Below, one piece after another: positions 15,849 through 24,630 of a stretch of DNA of 41,673 nucleotides. The stretch is from positions 1 through 41,673 of the forward strand of contig NZ_JAECMT010000011.1 in assembly GCF_016019935.1 (NCBI RefSeq). Direction: 5' to 3'. Origin of the DNA: Paenibacillus sp. GSMTC-2017. Its GTDB lineage: Bacteria; Bacillota; Bacilli; Paenibacillales; Paenibacillaceae. The translations under genes were made by a program, and so were the position numbers. The notes beneath the pieces are model-generated. The model was given only the letters and a program-made list of their open reading frames with translations. It was not told the origin of the DNA and searched no databases. Within the stretch, counting starts at the first letter, position 1. Each line of letters begins with the position of its first letter.

Positions 15849-17333
15849 TTATTTAGGGAATATGACTTCTGGATAGTTAGCATTAGTGCCATTGGCAAGT
15901 TCCCCGCCAGTACCTCTTAAATGTTTATTAAAGAAGTCCAGCACATATTGATTCACGATATATGCACCTCTACTTCCCTCTATCTCACCTGTAAACCCCA
16001 TAAGCGAAAAGAGTGGTGAATACATTTGGAGATCTGTAAAATTGTAATGGGATGTTCCCTCCACATAAATCAGAGTACCTCCCTGCTTAACAGCATGATC
16101 AATAATTTTGTATTGCTTATTGTTGTCTTCAATAGCTTTATTAAGTTGTTCACGAGTCAAATTTATACTCTTTAACTCCTCATCTGAAACAAACACCTTA
16201 CTTTTCTCGCGCATCTTATATGTATCTTCAGCTTCTATGAACATAAATGGCTTCGTAATATTATATTCAGTGTCTAGTTCAAACATTGAGCTATCCATCA
16301 ATATTCCTGCCTTCAAATCAGGATTGGTATAATAGGAATGGAACGCCGTCGCCCCGCCAAAAGAATGCCCCATAATGCCTACGTTCGTCATATCCAACTT
16401 ACCTGTAAATGCGCTAGGTAATAAACCAGCGTTCAGTTGATTTAATTGACCTAGTACAAAGTCTACATCATCAGCCCATATATCTAATTGCCAATTGGAA
16501 TTCGCAGTACGATCCATATCCGCTTTTTTATCATTAAATTTAGTGACATGTCCATCTGGAAAAGCTGTAGCCATCGTATTATAGGTATGATCAATCGCAA
16601 CTACAATATATCCATGACTGGCTAAATTCTCCGCTTGTGAGGCATGAATAACTTTGCCAGTTCCCATTCCATGGCTGAGTATAATGACTGGATATGATGC
16701 CTCGGTTGTCTTTATTTTTGCATCCTGATAAGCATTACTTTTTATATACTTCCAGTAATCCAATGTAAACGCGGGAACGTTGAGCTTCTCTGTATAAGCA
16801 GCAACGAACGTTTTAAATACATCTTTTTCATTCGGAAATACTGGCATAACCTTCATAGCTTCCGTATTTTGAGCAGGATACCATAATTGAACCATTAGCT
16901 CCCTCTGATCTTCTTTTTCGTCTGTAAAAGTTTCCTCCCTACTTGCATCCGTGAAGTGGAATTCTGTTGTTCCCACCTTGTAATGACCATCTGGTTCAGG
17001 TAGTTGGAACACTGGCAAAATCAATGCTAGAGTCGACGAAGCAAAAGTAAGTAAAATCATCAATGAATAAAAGAAAAACGTTACAGGTTTCCATACTCTA
17101 AATCGGACTTCACCTCTCCAATGCATAGCTCCTACCATTGTTATTGAAAGTACTACGATTCCATAAATAAAACCTAACTGCCATCGATATCCTTCAATAA
17201 CCAAATGTAAAACCAATGCTGCGCCGCTTGCAATACATGCGAATAATCCGGTTTTTCTCATCAGCTTTTTACTAAACAATTGTGCCAATAGAAACAAACA
17301 ACATACAACAAGTATGATCTCTATTAACCTCAT
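15849..17333 (-). CDS. Membrane-anchored PAF-acetylhydrolase-like esterase
   Basis: A 494-residue protein with four N-terminal hydrophobic helices (about residues 3-20, 29-46, 52-70, 84-107) and an alpha/beta hydrolase domain. The domain shows the oxyanion loop YPVIILSHGMGTG (~214-226), the nucleophile elbow GHSFGGA (Ser324), an Asp in GILMDSS and a C-terminal His in EGTSHYNFTD. This architecture matches the platelet-activating-factor acetylhydrolase-like group within the alpha/beta hydrolases, which act on short acyl esters. The catalytic domain would face outward or lie at the membrane. The ATG start has AGAGGG upstream. The natural substrate is unknown. Confidence 0.88.
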   Translation of the reverse strand: MRLIEIILVVCCLFLLAQLFSKKLMRKTGLFACIASGAALVLHLVIEGYRWQLGFIYGIVVLSITMVGAMHWRGEVRFRVWKPVTFFFYSLMILLTFASSTLALILPVFQLPEPDGHYKVGTTEFHFTDASREETFTDEKEDQRELMVQLWYPAQNTEAMKVMPVFPNEKDVFKTFVAAYTEKLNVPAFTLDYWKYIKSNAYQDAKIKTTEASYPVIILSHGMGTGKVIHASQAENLASHGYIVVAIDHTYNTMATAFPDGHVTKFNDKKADMDRTANSNWQLDIWADDVDFVLGQLNQLNAGLLPSAFTGKLDMTNVGIMGHSFGGATAFHSYYTNPDLKAGILMDSSMFELDTEYNITKPFMFIEAEDTYKMREKSKVFVSDEELKSINLTREQLNKAIEDNNKQYKIIDHAVKQGGTLIYVEGTSHYNFTDLQMYSPLFSLMGFTGEIEGSRGAYIVNQYVLDFFNKHLRGTGGELANGTNANYPEVIFPK

Positions 17334-17454
17334 AAAACACCATCCCTCTACTCTAGTTTCATCTATTTACAATTGATGTCTCAATTACAATGCTAGATGA
17401 TCAAGGTTAAAGGGATAGTTTGTTTAGATTAAATTTTGTTTAAAAGTGGTTGAC

Positions 17455-18276
17455 TCATATTTTCTGCCGCAACTTGCGTATGCTTCTAATCTTCTCTATC
17501 CATGCCTTATCAAGCAACCTTGGAAAAAAGCGATGAATACGCCAAGCCCATTTCACATTGTTAGGGAAAATGATGATGTCTTTATTTTTAATGACACCAG
17601 TTAATACAATTTCAGCAGCTTCAATAGCGTTCATAGCCTTTACAGGCAAGCTTGCAACAACCTTTTCATTTGTCACATTTACAACCTTCATATTTTTGTA
17701 GATGTCCGTCTGTACATGGCCTGGACAAACCGTACTCACCTTTACACCTAAATCCATACCTTCATATCGCAATGACAAAGATAGACCTACAACTGCATGC
17801 TTGCTCGCACAATATGGCGTATTTCCAGGCTGCGGCATTAACCCCGTTGCAGATGCTGTATTAATGATGTGCCCAAAACCTTGGCGAGCCATTATCTGAT
17901 AGGCATACGTTGATCCGTAAACAACGCCATACAAATTAATGTCGATAACTTTATTCCATTGCTCCATACTGAGATCCCTACAATCTCCCCCGATTGCAAT
18001 TCCAGCATTATTGAACATATAGTCAAGGCAACCATATTGTTCAACAGTATTTTCAATGAGCTGCTTAACTTCGTTTTCTTTAGATACATCCACACCTTTT
18101 GCACAGGATACACCACCGTTCTGAACGATGTTATCTGCTACACTTCGAGCATTATCTTCATGAATATCCGCAATGACCACTATTGAACCACGTCTAGCAA
18201 GTTCTTCACATATCGATTTGCCTATTCCAGCTCCTCCACCGGTAACAATCGCAACTTTGCCTTGAAATGGATTCAT
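17455..18276 (-). CDS. Short-chain dehydrogenase/reductase (SDR)
   Basis: A 273-residue NAD(P)-dependent oxidoreductase. The Rossmann dinucleotide motif TGGGAGIG is at residues 12-19, with Asp37 in IADIHED. NNAG follows at ~89-92, and the catalytic Ser142, Tyr155 and Lys159 (YCASK) are all present. Asp at the end of beta-2 points to NAD rather than NADP (family rule). A ~25-residue basic C-terminal extension (WRIHRFFPRLLDKAWIEKIR) may associate with the membrane. GCGAGGG is 7 nt ahead of the ATG. The substrate cannot be told. It lies 52 bp after the secreted-protein gene, on the same strand. Confidence 0.94.
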   Translation of the reverse strand: MNPFQGKVAIVTGGGAGIGKSICEELARRGSIVVIADIHEDNARSVADNIVQNGGVSCAKGVDVSKENEVKQLIENTVEQYGCLDYMFNNAGIAIGGDCRDLSMEQWNKVIDINLYGVVYGSTYAYQIMARQGFGHIINTASATGLMPQPGNTPYCASKHAVVGLSLSLRYEGMDLGVKVSTVCPGHVQTDIYKNMKVVNVTNEKVVASLPVKAMNAIEAAEIVLTGVIKNKDIIIFPNNVKWAWRIHRFFPRLLDKAWIEKIRSIRKLRQKI

Positions 18277-18328
18277 TTTTCACCCTCGCTTCATATCAGT
18301 TTGAGTAATTGAGAAACTGAATTACCAA

Positions 18329-19303
18329 TCATTTGCCGAATTTAAGTGTTACTAATTGAAGCGAGTTCGTATTCTTATAATTATGATAGTTCCATATTCG
18401 AATACTCGAACCTCTAAACGTTACATTGTTAAACTCCATTTTTTTGTCTAATTTATTGAATAAGTAGGATTGTAACTTTTTAAAATTTTCATCATACACA
18501 TTTAATTCCGTTCCATTATAAACATAGAACTTCCCACCAAAGTACTTTTTAATAGCTTTACCTTCAGCTTTTAAATAAAATGTTTCTTTTCCTTTTTTAT
18601 CATAACTCACATCTTTTTTCTTAATCGTAAACAGGGACACCTTTCCCAATTCATTCATAATAATTTGATCTCTGTTAGTTGTAAGTATAAGGTCCGCAGT
18701 TATAAGTCGCTTTGGAAGAAGAGCTTTCGGATCTTTGAAAGCTATAGGCTTTAGCGTATTTTTTTCTAAATAAATGTTATATTCACCTTTTTTAGAAAGC
18801 CCGAACACTATTCCACTGTTATCGTTCGTTTTTATTCGTGAAAGAACTTTAGCATCCGTATAGCTACTGCCTTCATCATATTTTTGTATTAATTCATTAG
18901 AAACGATATTGCCATTATTCAAATTAAATACGACAACGTTTAAACCCGCCTGACTCGTATAAAAGAGATGGTCATGCGAATATTCAAACTTTACATCTGG
19001 CGATGCCGGTACCGTAAATACTTCCTTCCCTCTAACTATCCATTTATCTTTTTTTGCAACACTCATATATATAGTTTCTTTTGTAAATAAATCGGACACC
19101 GCCCAATAAACAATCGTATAATTACCTTTCTCAAAAACATTAATTTTTTCTGACCCATATATCTGATCCGGATCAAATGGAGCACCTCCATACTGATTAT
19201 TAATTGTTGCTTTTTTAGTTGGTATAGGTGCTGGTTTAGCTGCTAATAAAACTGGAATACAAAGCGCTACTATAAGTAAGATAGAAATTAACTTTTTCAT
19301 CAC
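18329..19303 (-). CDS. Secreted protein of unknown function
   Basis: A 324-residue protein with a clear signal peptide (KKLISILLIVALCIPVLLAA, cleavage near residue 22-24). The rest is rich in Lys, Tyr, Asn and beta-strand-like segments, with repeated patterns such as FLFYTSQAGLN-type and NIYLEKNTL stretches. This suggests a beta-propeller-like exported domain, but I recognise no family. The start is either GTG (19303) or the adjacent ATG (19300); GGAGG fits both. Base composition is more AT-rich and Lys-rich than its neighbours, which may mean foreign origin. No catalytic motif is visible. Confidence 0.8.
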   Translation of the reverse strand: MMKKLISILLIVALCIPVLLAAKPAPIPTKKATINNQYGGAPFDPDQIYGSEKINVFEKGNYTIVYWAVSDLFTKETIYMSVAKKDKWIVRGKEVFTVPASPDVKFEYSHDHLFYTSQAGLNVVVFNLNNGNIVSNELIQKYDEGSSYTDAKVLSRIKTNDNSGIVFGLSKKGEYNIYLEKNTLKPIAFKDPKALLPKRLITADLILTTNRDQIIMNELGKVSLFTIKKKDVSYDKKGKETFYLKAEGKAIKKYFGGKFYVYNGTELNVYDENFKKLQSYLFNKLDKKMEFNNVTFRGSSIRIWNYHNYKNTNSLQLVTLKFGK

Positions 19304-19427
19304 GTCTCTACCTCCGACTTCATATTAAATGGATAAAAATGTTTATAGGTTAATTCGACTACATAGATCATTTTCCTCTTTTTGGCTAATAACGGATGAG
19401 TTATACTTTAGACGACAATGATTAGAA

Positions 19428-19460
19428 CAAATACCCCGACCTCTAACGGTCGGGGTTTTG
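19428..19460 (-). terminator. Bidirectional-looking terminator after the ABC permease gene
   Basis: An 8-bp stem ccccgacc / ggtcgggg with a 6-nt loop, 21 bp past the permease stop. The minus-strand tail is TATTTGTT and the plus-strand tail TTTTGTTT. The same stem is used again at 25355-25376. Confidence 0.82.
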
Positions 19461-19476
19461 TTTATATTCGATCTAC

Positions 19477-20220
19477 TTAAACTGCTTCTCTACGATTAAA
19501 GATATAAACCGCTAGCACGATGAACGCCAAACCGTATGCTGCCAATGTGATTAAGTTTGACGTTCCAGGCATATGCCCAGCAACCATATTCCACGCTCCG
19601 CTTGCATAGCTGTGAGAAGGCAGCCATTGTCCAATCGACTGCATCCATGTCGGAAGGTTTTGAAGCGGCATCCATAGTCCGCCTACAATCGCAAGACCCA
19701 TTTGAAGAACATTACCAATGGCAATTGATGTATTCGCGTTTTTTAGTGTTCCAAGCAATGCGCCTAGACCAAGCATAGGAATACTTCCTAACCACAACCA
19801 CATTCCACAAGAAATCCATTGTACAGCTGTAAGTTCGATATCATGTGCAAGAGCTGCCGTTAGAAAAATGACGACGATTACGATCAAGTGAATAACCATT
19901 TGTGCAACAATTTTGCTACCAAGCCATACGCCTGGAGTAAGTGGTGTTAGACGAAGCAAACGTACCCAACCATCTTGGTGCTCGAACGATAAACGAATGC
20001 CGAACTGAGAAACTGCCGTTCCGATCAAGCTGAATGCTGTCATCGACATTAACGAGAATACTGCCCACGAAGTGGATTGAATCGATTTATCTGCACCGTT
20101 AAGCGTAGTGAACAAAAAGTAGAAACCAAGCGGCATTGCAATCGAAAATAGTAGAAAGAAAGGACTGCGAATAATTCGTAAACTTTCAGCTTTTGTTTGT
20201 GCCATAAACATGTTAAACAT
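19477..20220 (-). CDS. ABC-2 type transporter permease (YvfS-like)
   Basis: A 247-residue permease with six membrane segments, starting MFNMFMAQTKAESLRIIRSP and ending in a hydrophobic helix and FNRREAV. It would form the exporter channel with the ATPase encoded 37 bp upstream. TAGGAGG is 9 nt before the ATG. Together with the nearby DesK-type kinase and LuxR-type regulator it matches the order of the B. subtilis yvfRSTU operon (family knowledge). Its central 350 bp are almost identical to 24717-25062, a damaged second copy, while its last ~100 bp differ much more. Confidence 0.92.
   Translation of the reverse strand: MFNMFMAQTKAESLRIIRSPFFLLFSIAMPLGFYFLFTTLNGADKSIQSTSWAVFSLMSMTAFSLIGTAVSQFGIRLSFEHQDGWVRLLRLTPLTPGVWLGSKIVAQMVIHLIVIVVIFLTAALAHDIELTAVQWISCGMWLWLGSIPMLGLGALLGTLKNANTSIAIGNVLQMGLAIVGGLWMPLQNLPTWMQSIGQWLPSHSYASGAWNMVAGHMPGTSNLITLAAYGLAFIVLAVYIFNRREAV
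19557..19908. repeat. Duplicated permease segment, intact copy
   Basis: This segment aligns, with an offset of 5,154 bp, to 24711-25062. Identity is very high from about 19640 to 19908 (only scattered single-base differences) and drops left of that point. Confidence 0.88.
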
Positions 20221-20257
20221 AATGATATTCCTCCTAGTGTGTATGCGAGTATGTACT

Positions 20258-21145
20258 TTATTTAGTCGATGTAAGACTTCTGAATGTATCTTCTAAACTT
20301 GCTGATTGGACATCGATATCTGTAACTCCCCATGGGGACTGCATTAGTTTAAATAACAACACATCGGTTTCTCTAGCATGCAGGCGAATACGTTCTCCGT
20401 TGCATTCCGCTTTTTCTACTCCCGGCAATGTAAGCCATTCTTTTTCATGAGGTGCATTCGTTGATCGGAACGATATTGTTCTAAGCGCCGTTTGCGCTTT
20501 TAATCTCTCCGGCGTTCCTTCTGCTACAACGCGTCCACTCCCAACAACCGCGATATGATCTGCAATGGCATCAGCTTCTTCTAAGTAATGTGTCGTTAGA
20601 AGAACGGTGCGTCCATCCTTTGCCAGTGCTCTGATCGTTTCCCAGAAACGGTCACGTGCTTGAATGTCCATCCCGACAGTTGGTTCATCGAGTAGCAGTA
20701 GCTCTGGATTGCCTGCTAAGCTTTGGGCAAAAGCTAATCTGCGTCGTTGGCCACCTGAGAGGGACGCTGCTTTTCGTTTCACATCTTCATGCAGGCCTGA
20801 AATGTCGAGCAGTCGCTCAAGTGACATTGGGTTCTTGTAATAACTACGGAACAATTGAAGTACGTCTTTCACGTTTAGCCCATCAGCTGCTTTCACATCT
20901 TGCATTAGTGCGCCAACCCGTTGTCTTAATTCTTTAGTTCCAGCTTGTGAACCAAGCATTCGAACTTCTCCTGATGTTGGCTTCATAAGCCCAAGCATCA
21001 TAGAAATTGTTGTCGTTTTACCTGCTCCATTTGGTCCTAGCAGTGCAGATATTTTGCCTTGCTCGAAGCTTAAGTTCATATGATCAACGGCGCGGTAATC
21101 GCCAAATTGTTTTACTAGATTGATACACTCTATCGCTTTTTTCAT
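20258..21145 (-). CDS. ABC transporter ATP-binding protein (YvfR-like)
   Basis: About 295 residues, with Walker A GPNGAGKTT, Q-loop in GALMQDV, signature LSGGQRRRL, Walker B LLLLDEPTVGMD and H-loop in LLTTHYLEEAD. All ATPase elements are intact. The C-terminal ~80 residues match the usual accessory region of this exporter ATPase class. The start is placed at the second methionine (MKKAIEC), because GGAGG is directly fused to the first ATG but 9 nt from the second. It forms an exporter with the downstream YvfS-like permease. A candidate operator and promoter lie upstream (21211-21281). The transported substrate is unknown. Confidence 0.95.
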   Translation of the reverse strand: MKKAIECINLVKQFGDYRAVDHMNLSFEQGKISALLGPNGAGKTTTISMMLGLMKPTSGEVRMLGSQAGTKELRQRVGALMQDVKAADGLNVKDVLQLFRSYYKNPMSLERLLDISGLHEDVKRKAASLSGGQRRRLAFAQSLAGNPELLLLDEPTVGMDIQARDRFWETIRALAKDGRTVLLTTHYLEEADAIADHIAVVGSGRVVAEGTPERLKAQTALRTISFRSTNAPHEKEWLTLPGVEKAECNGERIRLHARETDVLLFKLMQSPWGVTDIDVQSASLEDTFRSLTSTK

Positions 21146-21165
21146 GTGTTTCATCCTCCGCTATA
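20940..21165. repeat. Duplicated ATPase 5' segment, intact copy
   Basis: It aligns to 25064-25286 of the damaged copy, from the deletion junction through the start codon and Shine-Dalgarno to ctata. The partner has a 2-bp loss near 25230. Confidence 0.88.
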
Positions 21166-21210
21166 TGTGCTGTATTTGCTAAGTTGTTTCGTTCGCTTCT
21201 TGATGTCCTT

Positions 21211-21237
21211 ATTGTAGCAACTGGGCGAAACATGCAA
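21211..21237 (-). promoter_or_regulatory. Candidate promoter of the intact ABC transporter operon
   Basis: On the minus strand TTGCAT (21232-21237) and TACAAT (21211-21216) are separated by 15 bp, shorter than optimal. A weak promoter that needs an activator would fit the palindromic site just upstream at 21258-21281. The equivalent segment is deleted in the second copy. Confidence 0.4.
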
Positions 21238-21257
21238 TTAGTGTAGGATGTCACAAA

Positions 21258-21281
21258 GTCATTATGACAAATGTCAGAATC
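21258..21281 (-). promoter_or_regulatory. Candidate regulator-binding site, copy 1
   Basis: The 24-bp block starting gtcattatgacaaatgtcag contains two overlapping palindromes, GTCATTATGAC and TGACAAATGTCA. It is retained unchanged at 25288-25311, upstream of the second ABC copy, although the sequence between it and the gene was deleted there. Conservation and position upstream of the promoter fit an activator site for the LuxR-family regulator at 22849-23454 (inference). Confidence 0.5.
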
Positions 21282-21458
21282 GAAGATGGAGGTTGAATAT
21301 CACTTTTAAGTACGATACCATTCACCGTCTATTTGTAACTTCAAATTTTAAGTGCACCTAAGCTTAGGACAATTTATAAAATCCTAATTTTGCACATAGC
21401 CTATATTAAGAATCTAAATAGCCTCTTGCTTTACATCCGAAAAGGAAGGACAATCTAT

Positions 21459-22706
21459 ATGCTAAAGAAAGAAGAGATTGTTACTACAGTTGAGGAACTA
21501 GTAATCGCATCAATGGATTCGAATATTTTCTGGATTATTGTCAGTGGAGAAATAGTGAACGCTCCAACCATCCAATTATCCCGTGGGCAATCCCTTCGAG
21601 GTGAAAATAGGCACGCTATAATTATATTTTCCAATGGAACTGATGGTCTTCAGATATCATCAGACAATGAAATTCATAACATCCAACTTGTTGCTTCCCA
21701 GGATAAGAGGGTTCTCTTTAATGATCCAGACATAGAACATTTGGGCCGAATCGGACTTTACGGAGTGACTGCTGTTGGTCAAGTTCAGATTCTAGCGTTT
21801 AACAAAGTACGAGGCGGCCATATTGAAGTAAATGGACTTGATATCGTATCCGCGGACACTCGCAGTCAACAGATTCGACCAAAAGGATTCGGGGTTAGTG
21901 TAACTCAAGGTGCATTCACACTTTGGAATATGCAGCCCGAAGAAGACGTTATCATTAGTGCTGATTTACGCGGCATTTCGGCCGGCCGAAATGGTGCACC
22001 CATTTTAGGAAGCGCCATTTTTGTAAGTGGTGCAGGGGCTAAGGGGGGACATCTCGTAGTACAACGCCTTGAAACAAACGCTGTTTATAACGATGGAAAA
22101 ATACCACCAGGAACAGCTGACCAGATCACTGGCGGGGTCTTTACGGGATACAATGCTTATGTTGACCTTGTACGTAATCGCGGTCCTGTCGTAACACACG
22201 GTGTGAACGACATGGTTCTCGATAATTGGGGCTATGTTAAACAATGGATTGCAGAGGAAAAGATTACTTCGTTCGGTCCGAGTAGTATTGGTTTCGTGAA
22301 TTTTGGCATCGTCAACGATCTGAGAATCTATTCACCCATTGAGACATTCGGACAAGGAGCTCGAGGCTTTAATGTTTATGTTGGGACAATACAATATGCG
22401 GAGTTTGACCGAATTACTACTCACGGGAATGGTGCCGTGGGTGTCCAAATCAGCCAACCCGTTGGTCGTCTAATTGTTCGTCGTGGGATTGAAACGTTTG
22501 GTAGTATTGGTCAGTCGCTCGTTCAAGGCGTTATAGAAAATCTCTCGGCAATTGGGTTAAGCATCAAATCAGGTGGAGGCATAGGAGAGGTTCATATCTA
22601 TGGCGGTATTAAAACATATGGACGAAATGTACCCCCTTTCGAAATGAACGGTGTCGTTCATACACTGAAAATTGAAGGTGGCTTAATAGCTGCAGGAGGA
22701 GTCTAA
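21459..22706 (+). CDS. Beta-helix-like protein of unknown function, cytoplasmic
   Basis: About 415 residues from the ATG of MLKKEEIVTT. AAGGAAGGA lies 8 nt upstream, while the longer ORF would need an unsupported TTG. No signal peptide or membrane helix is visible. The chain is made of many short Gly/Asn/Val/Ile strands with regular turns (EIHNIQLVAS, GHIEVNGLDIV, LHRITTHG-like, EVHIYGGIKTYG), suggesting a right-handed parallel beta-helix. I recall conserved uncharacterised proteins with this look in Bacilli and other bacteria but cannot name a family with confidence. It interrupts the YvfRS/YvfTU region on the opposite strand and ends with its own hairpin (22728-22750), so it may be an insertion. 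Confidence 0.82.
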   Translation: MLKKEEIVTTVEELVIASMDSNIFWIIVSGEIVNAPTIQLSRGQSLRGENRHAIIIFSNGTDGLQISSDNEIHNIQLVASQDKRVLFNDPDIEHLGRIGLYGVTAVGQVQILAFNKVRGGHIEVNGLDIVSADTRSQQIRPKGFGVSVTQGAFTLWNMQPEEDVIISADLRGISAGRNGAPILGSAIFVSGAGAKGGHLVVQRLETNAVYNDGKIPPGTADQITGGVFTGYNAYVDLVRNRGPVVTHGVNDMVLDNWGYVKQWIAEEKITSFGPSSIGFVNFGIVNDLRIYSPIETFGQGARGFNVYVGTIQYAEFDRITTHGNGAVGVQISQPVGRLIVRRGIETFGSIGQSLVQGVIENLSAIGLSIKSGGGIGEVHIYGGIKTYGRNVPPFEMNGVVHTLKIEGGLIAAGGV

Positions 22707-22727
22707 ACGATCACAAAAATTGAAAAT

Positions 22728-22750
22728 AACCGACCTCTCGAGGTCGGGTT
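22728..22750 (+). terminator. Terminator-like hairpin after the beta-helix gene
   Basis: aaccgacct, loop ctcg, aggtcgggtt (one bulged G) lies 21 bp past the stop. The T tract is weak (ttcttcc). The GACC/GGTC core resembles the stems at 19434-19455 and 25355-25376. Confidence 0.55.
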
Positions 22751-22819
22751 CTTCCATGCCGGAGATGGCATATCAGTTAATAAATTGCCCCCATCTGAGG
22801 ATTGACCTATGTTTCAGAT

Positions 22820-22842
22820 AAAAACCTTCGCTTTCGCGAAGG
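22820..22842 (-). terminator. Rho-independent terminator after the LuxR-type regulator
   Basis: The minus strand reads ccttcgc, loop gaaa, gcgaagg, then TTTTTA. It lies just beyond the regulator's stop codon, ending the kinase/regulator transcript. Confidence 0.82.
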
Positions 22843-22848
22843 CCTCCT

Positions 22849-23454
22849 TCAATCCAACCATCCCTTACTACGCGCCATCTCTATCGCTTCAATTCTCGTA
22901 TTCGCACCCAGCTTGCTAATCGCTTCCGACATATAGTTGCGAACTGTTCCGTAGGATAGGAATAGCTGAGCTCCAATCTCTTGAAGCGTTAAGCCTTGAG
23001 CAGCTAGCCGCAATACATCTTTCTCACGAGGTGATAGTGGACATGGATCTTCCCATACAGCTAACGATAATTCCGCGTTGATCGCTCGTTTTCCTTGATA
23101 GACTCTACGAATCGCATCAGACAATTCATCGGCTCCAGTATCTTTTAGCAAATAACCATAAACGCCCGCTCCCATCGCCCGCTGAAAATAACCAGGACGT
23201 GCAAACGTCGTTAATATAATGACACGACACTCTATTCCGGCAGTATGAATAGCTTCAGCAACATCCAATCCCGTTTTTAGCGGCATTTCAATATCCAGTA
23301 CTGCAATATCTGGCTTAACCTGCTGTATTAATGCGATTGCTTCTTCCCCATTCTCCGCTTGACCGACTACCTCAATATCATCCTCTAAAGATAGTAACGT
23401 TGCTAATGCCCCGCGTAATAGTTTCTGATCTTCTCCCAATATGACTGAAATCAT
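22849..23454 (-). CDS. NarL/LuxR-family response regulator (YvfU/DesR-like)
   Basis: A 201-residue regulator. The receiver domain has Glu8/Asp9, phosphoacceptor Asp54 (AVLDIEMPLKTG), Thr in ILTTFA and Lys in YLLKDTG. A LuxR-type helix-turn-helix occupies the C-terminus (LSPREKDVLRLAAQGLTLQEI, then YGTVRNYMSEAISKL). Its ATG directly follows the TAG of the kinase gene (translational coupling). By homology to YvfU/DesR partners it would control the ABC exporter genes. The two identical palindromes upstream of the exporter copies are the candidate sites (inference). Confidence 0.95.
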   Translation of the reverse strand: MISVILGEDQKLLRGALATLLSLEDDIEVVGQAENGEEAIALIQQVKPDIAVLDIEMPLKTGLDVAEAIHTAGIECRVIILTTFARPGYFQRAMGAGVYGYLLKDTGADELSDAIRRVYQGKRAINAELSLAVWEDPCPLSPREKDVLRLAAQGLTLQEIGAQLFLSYGTVRNYMSEAISKLGANTRIEAIEMARSKGWLD

Positions 23455-24630
23455 CTATGCTGTCCCTACCTTCTCATTTCTTATGACTCTTGGAATATGT
23501 ATCGTTACATCGGTTCCCTTGCCGATTGCTGAAGTTAGAGATATTCTACCATCTATCAAAATAAGTCGCTGGCGTAACCCCGCCATTCCATTGCTGCTCG
23601 TATACATACGATCCGTATCCACACCAACACCATCATCACTTACCGTTACTCGGATTTCTCCCTCTTGAATCTCCAATAAAATCTTACAGTTTTTTGCCCC
23701 GCTATGACGAACAACATTTGTTACAGTTTCGCGGAAACACATCGCCATAATCGTCTCCTGTAGCGCATTTAAAGGCAAAGCGATGTTAGCAATTACTCCC
23801 CGTTCTATACATTCGACTGGCTTCTGAGTACTAACCGATTGATAGAATAACTTTAACGACATATCGGCGGCCGAACAAAGTGAAAGCGCATGATGATATT
23901 CATCTACAAAATAGGCAAACTTCATCTCTGTCACCAATTCACGCATCTGTTTTAGCGCTGATCGTGCAGTCTCGCGTATTTCGCGAGCTTCTAGTATCGC
24001 TCTATCAGGATTACGTACGACCAGCTTCTCTACAACTTCCCCCTTTAACGCGATTAAAGATAATGTATGTCCTAAAGTATCGTGCAACTCCCGTGCTATA
24101 CGCTGTCGCTCTTCCTGCTGTGCCATTCGCTCTGCCGTATCTGCTCGCATTTGTGCATTCCGTTGCTGAACTTTGATTGCGGCGCGAATAATATATGGCA
24201 TTACACAAAGTCCAAATACCGGTATCAATAAGCCAATCCAGAGCTGAGGACCAGCATTGCCTATGTATGGAACTGCTATAACTGCCATCCCTATTCCAAA
24301 TCCGATAGACGTAGAGAGTACGATTGGAAGTTTTTGTTTCGCAAGTGGCCCAGCTACCATGAAACCTAGAAATGCGAACATCGGATGAAACAGTGCCGCT
24401 AAGCACAGGAGCACTCCTACTTGAGTAATTAGAATATGCGGACCCCACTTGTTAATAAAATAATATTGACGAAATAGTACAGCAAATAAAGCTAGTAGAA
24501 CGAAACCAAGCCACCGAAAATTAGGTGGCTGTTGAACTAAGAAATATATCGGAATTACTAGATTTGTTAGCAAAAAGTATGGTGCGACTCCTTCTGATTT
24601 CGGAAATAAACGCCATTTTTGTTGATCCAT
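23455..24630 (-). CDS. DesK-type sensor histidine kinase (YvfT-like)
   Basis: A 391-residue kinase with about five membrane helices in residues 15-150 and almost no extracytoplasmic domain, as in membrane-state sensors of the DesK group. A coiled coil leads into HisKA_3 with the phosphoacceptor in RIARELHDTLGHTLS (His183). HATPase boxes are FRETVTNVVRHS, VSDDGVGVD and GMAGLRQRL. Its ATG abuts the TAA of the upstream hybrid ORF (TAAATG), so its translation would have been coupled to the now damaged permease gene. How it is transcribed after that damage is a real question. Confidence 0.95.
   Translation of the reverse strand: MDQQKWRLFPKSEGVAPYFLLTNLVIPIYFLVQQPPNFRWLGFVLLALFAVLFRQYYFINKWGPHILITQVGVLLCLAALFHPMFAFLGFMVAGPLAKQKLPIVLSTSIGFGIGMAVIAVPYIGNAGPQLWIGLLIPVFGLCVMPYIIRAAIKVQQRNAQMRADTAERMAQQEERQRIARELHDTLGHTLSLIALKGEVVEKLVVRNPDRAILEAREIRETARSALKQMRELVTEMKFAYFVDEYHHALSLCSAADMSLKLFYQSVSTQKPVECIERGVIANIALPLNALQETIMAMCFRETVTNVVRHSGAKNCKILLEIQEGEIRVTVSDDGVGVDTDRMYTSSNGMAGLRQRLILIDGRISLTSAIGKGTDVTIHIPRVIRNEKVGTA

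Noticed and set aside
24011..24448. 145-codon minus-strand ORF inside the DesK-type kinase gene
   Set aside because: Out-of-frame shadow of an intact kinase with all boxes present; rich in Ser, Arg and Tyr without fold-like pattern.
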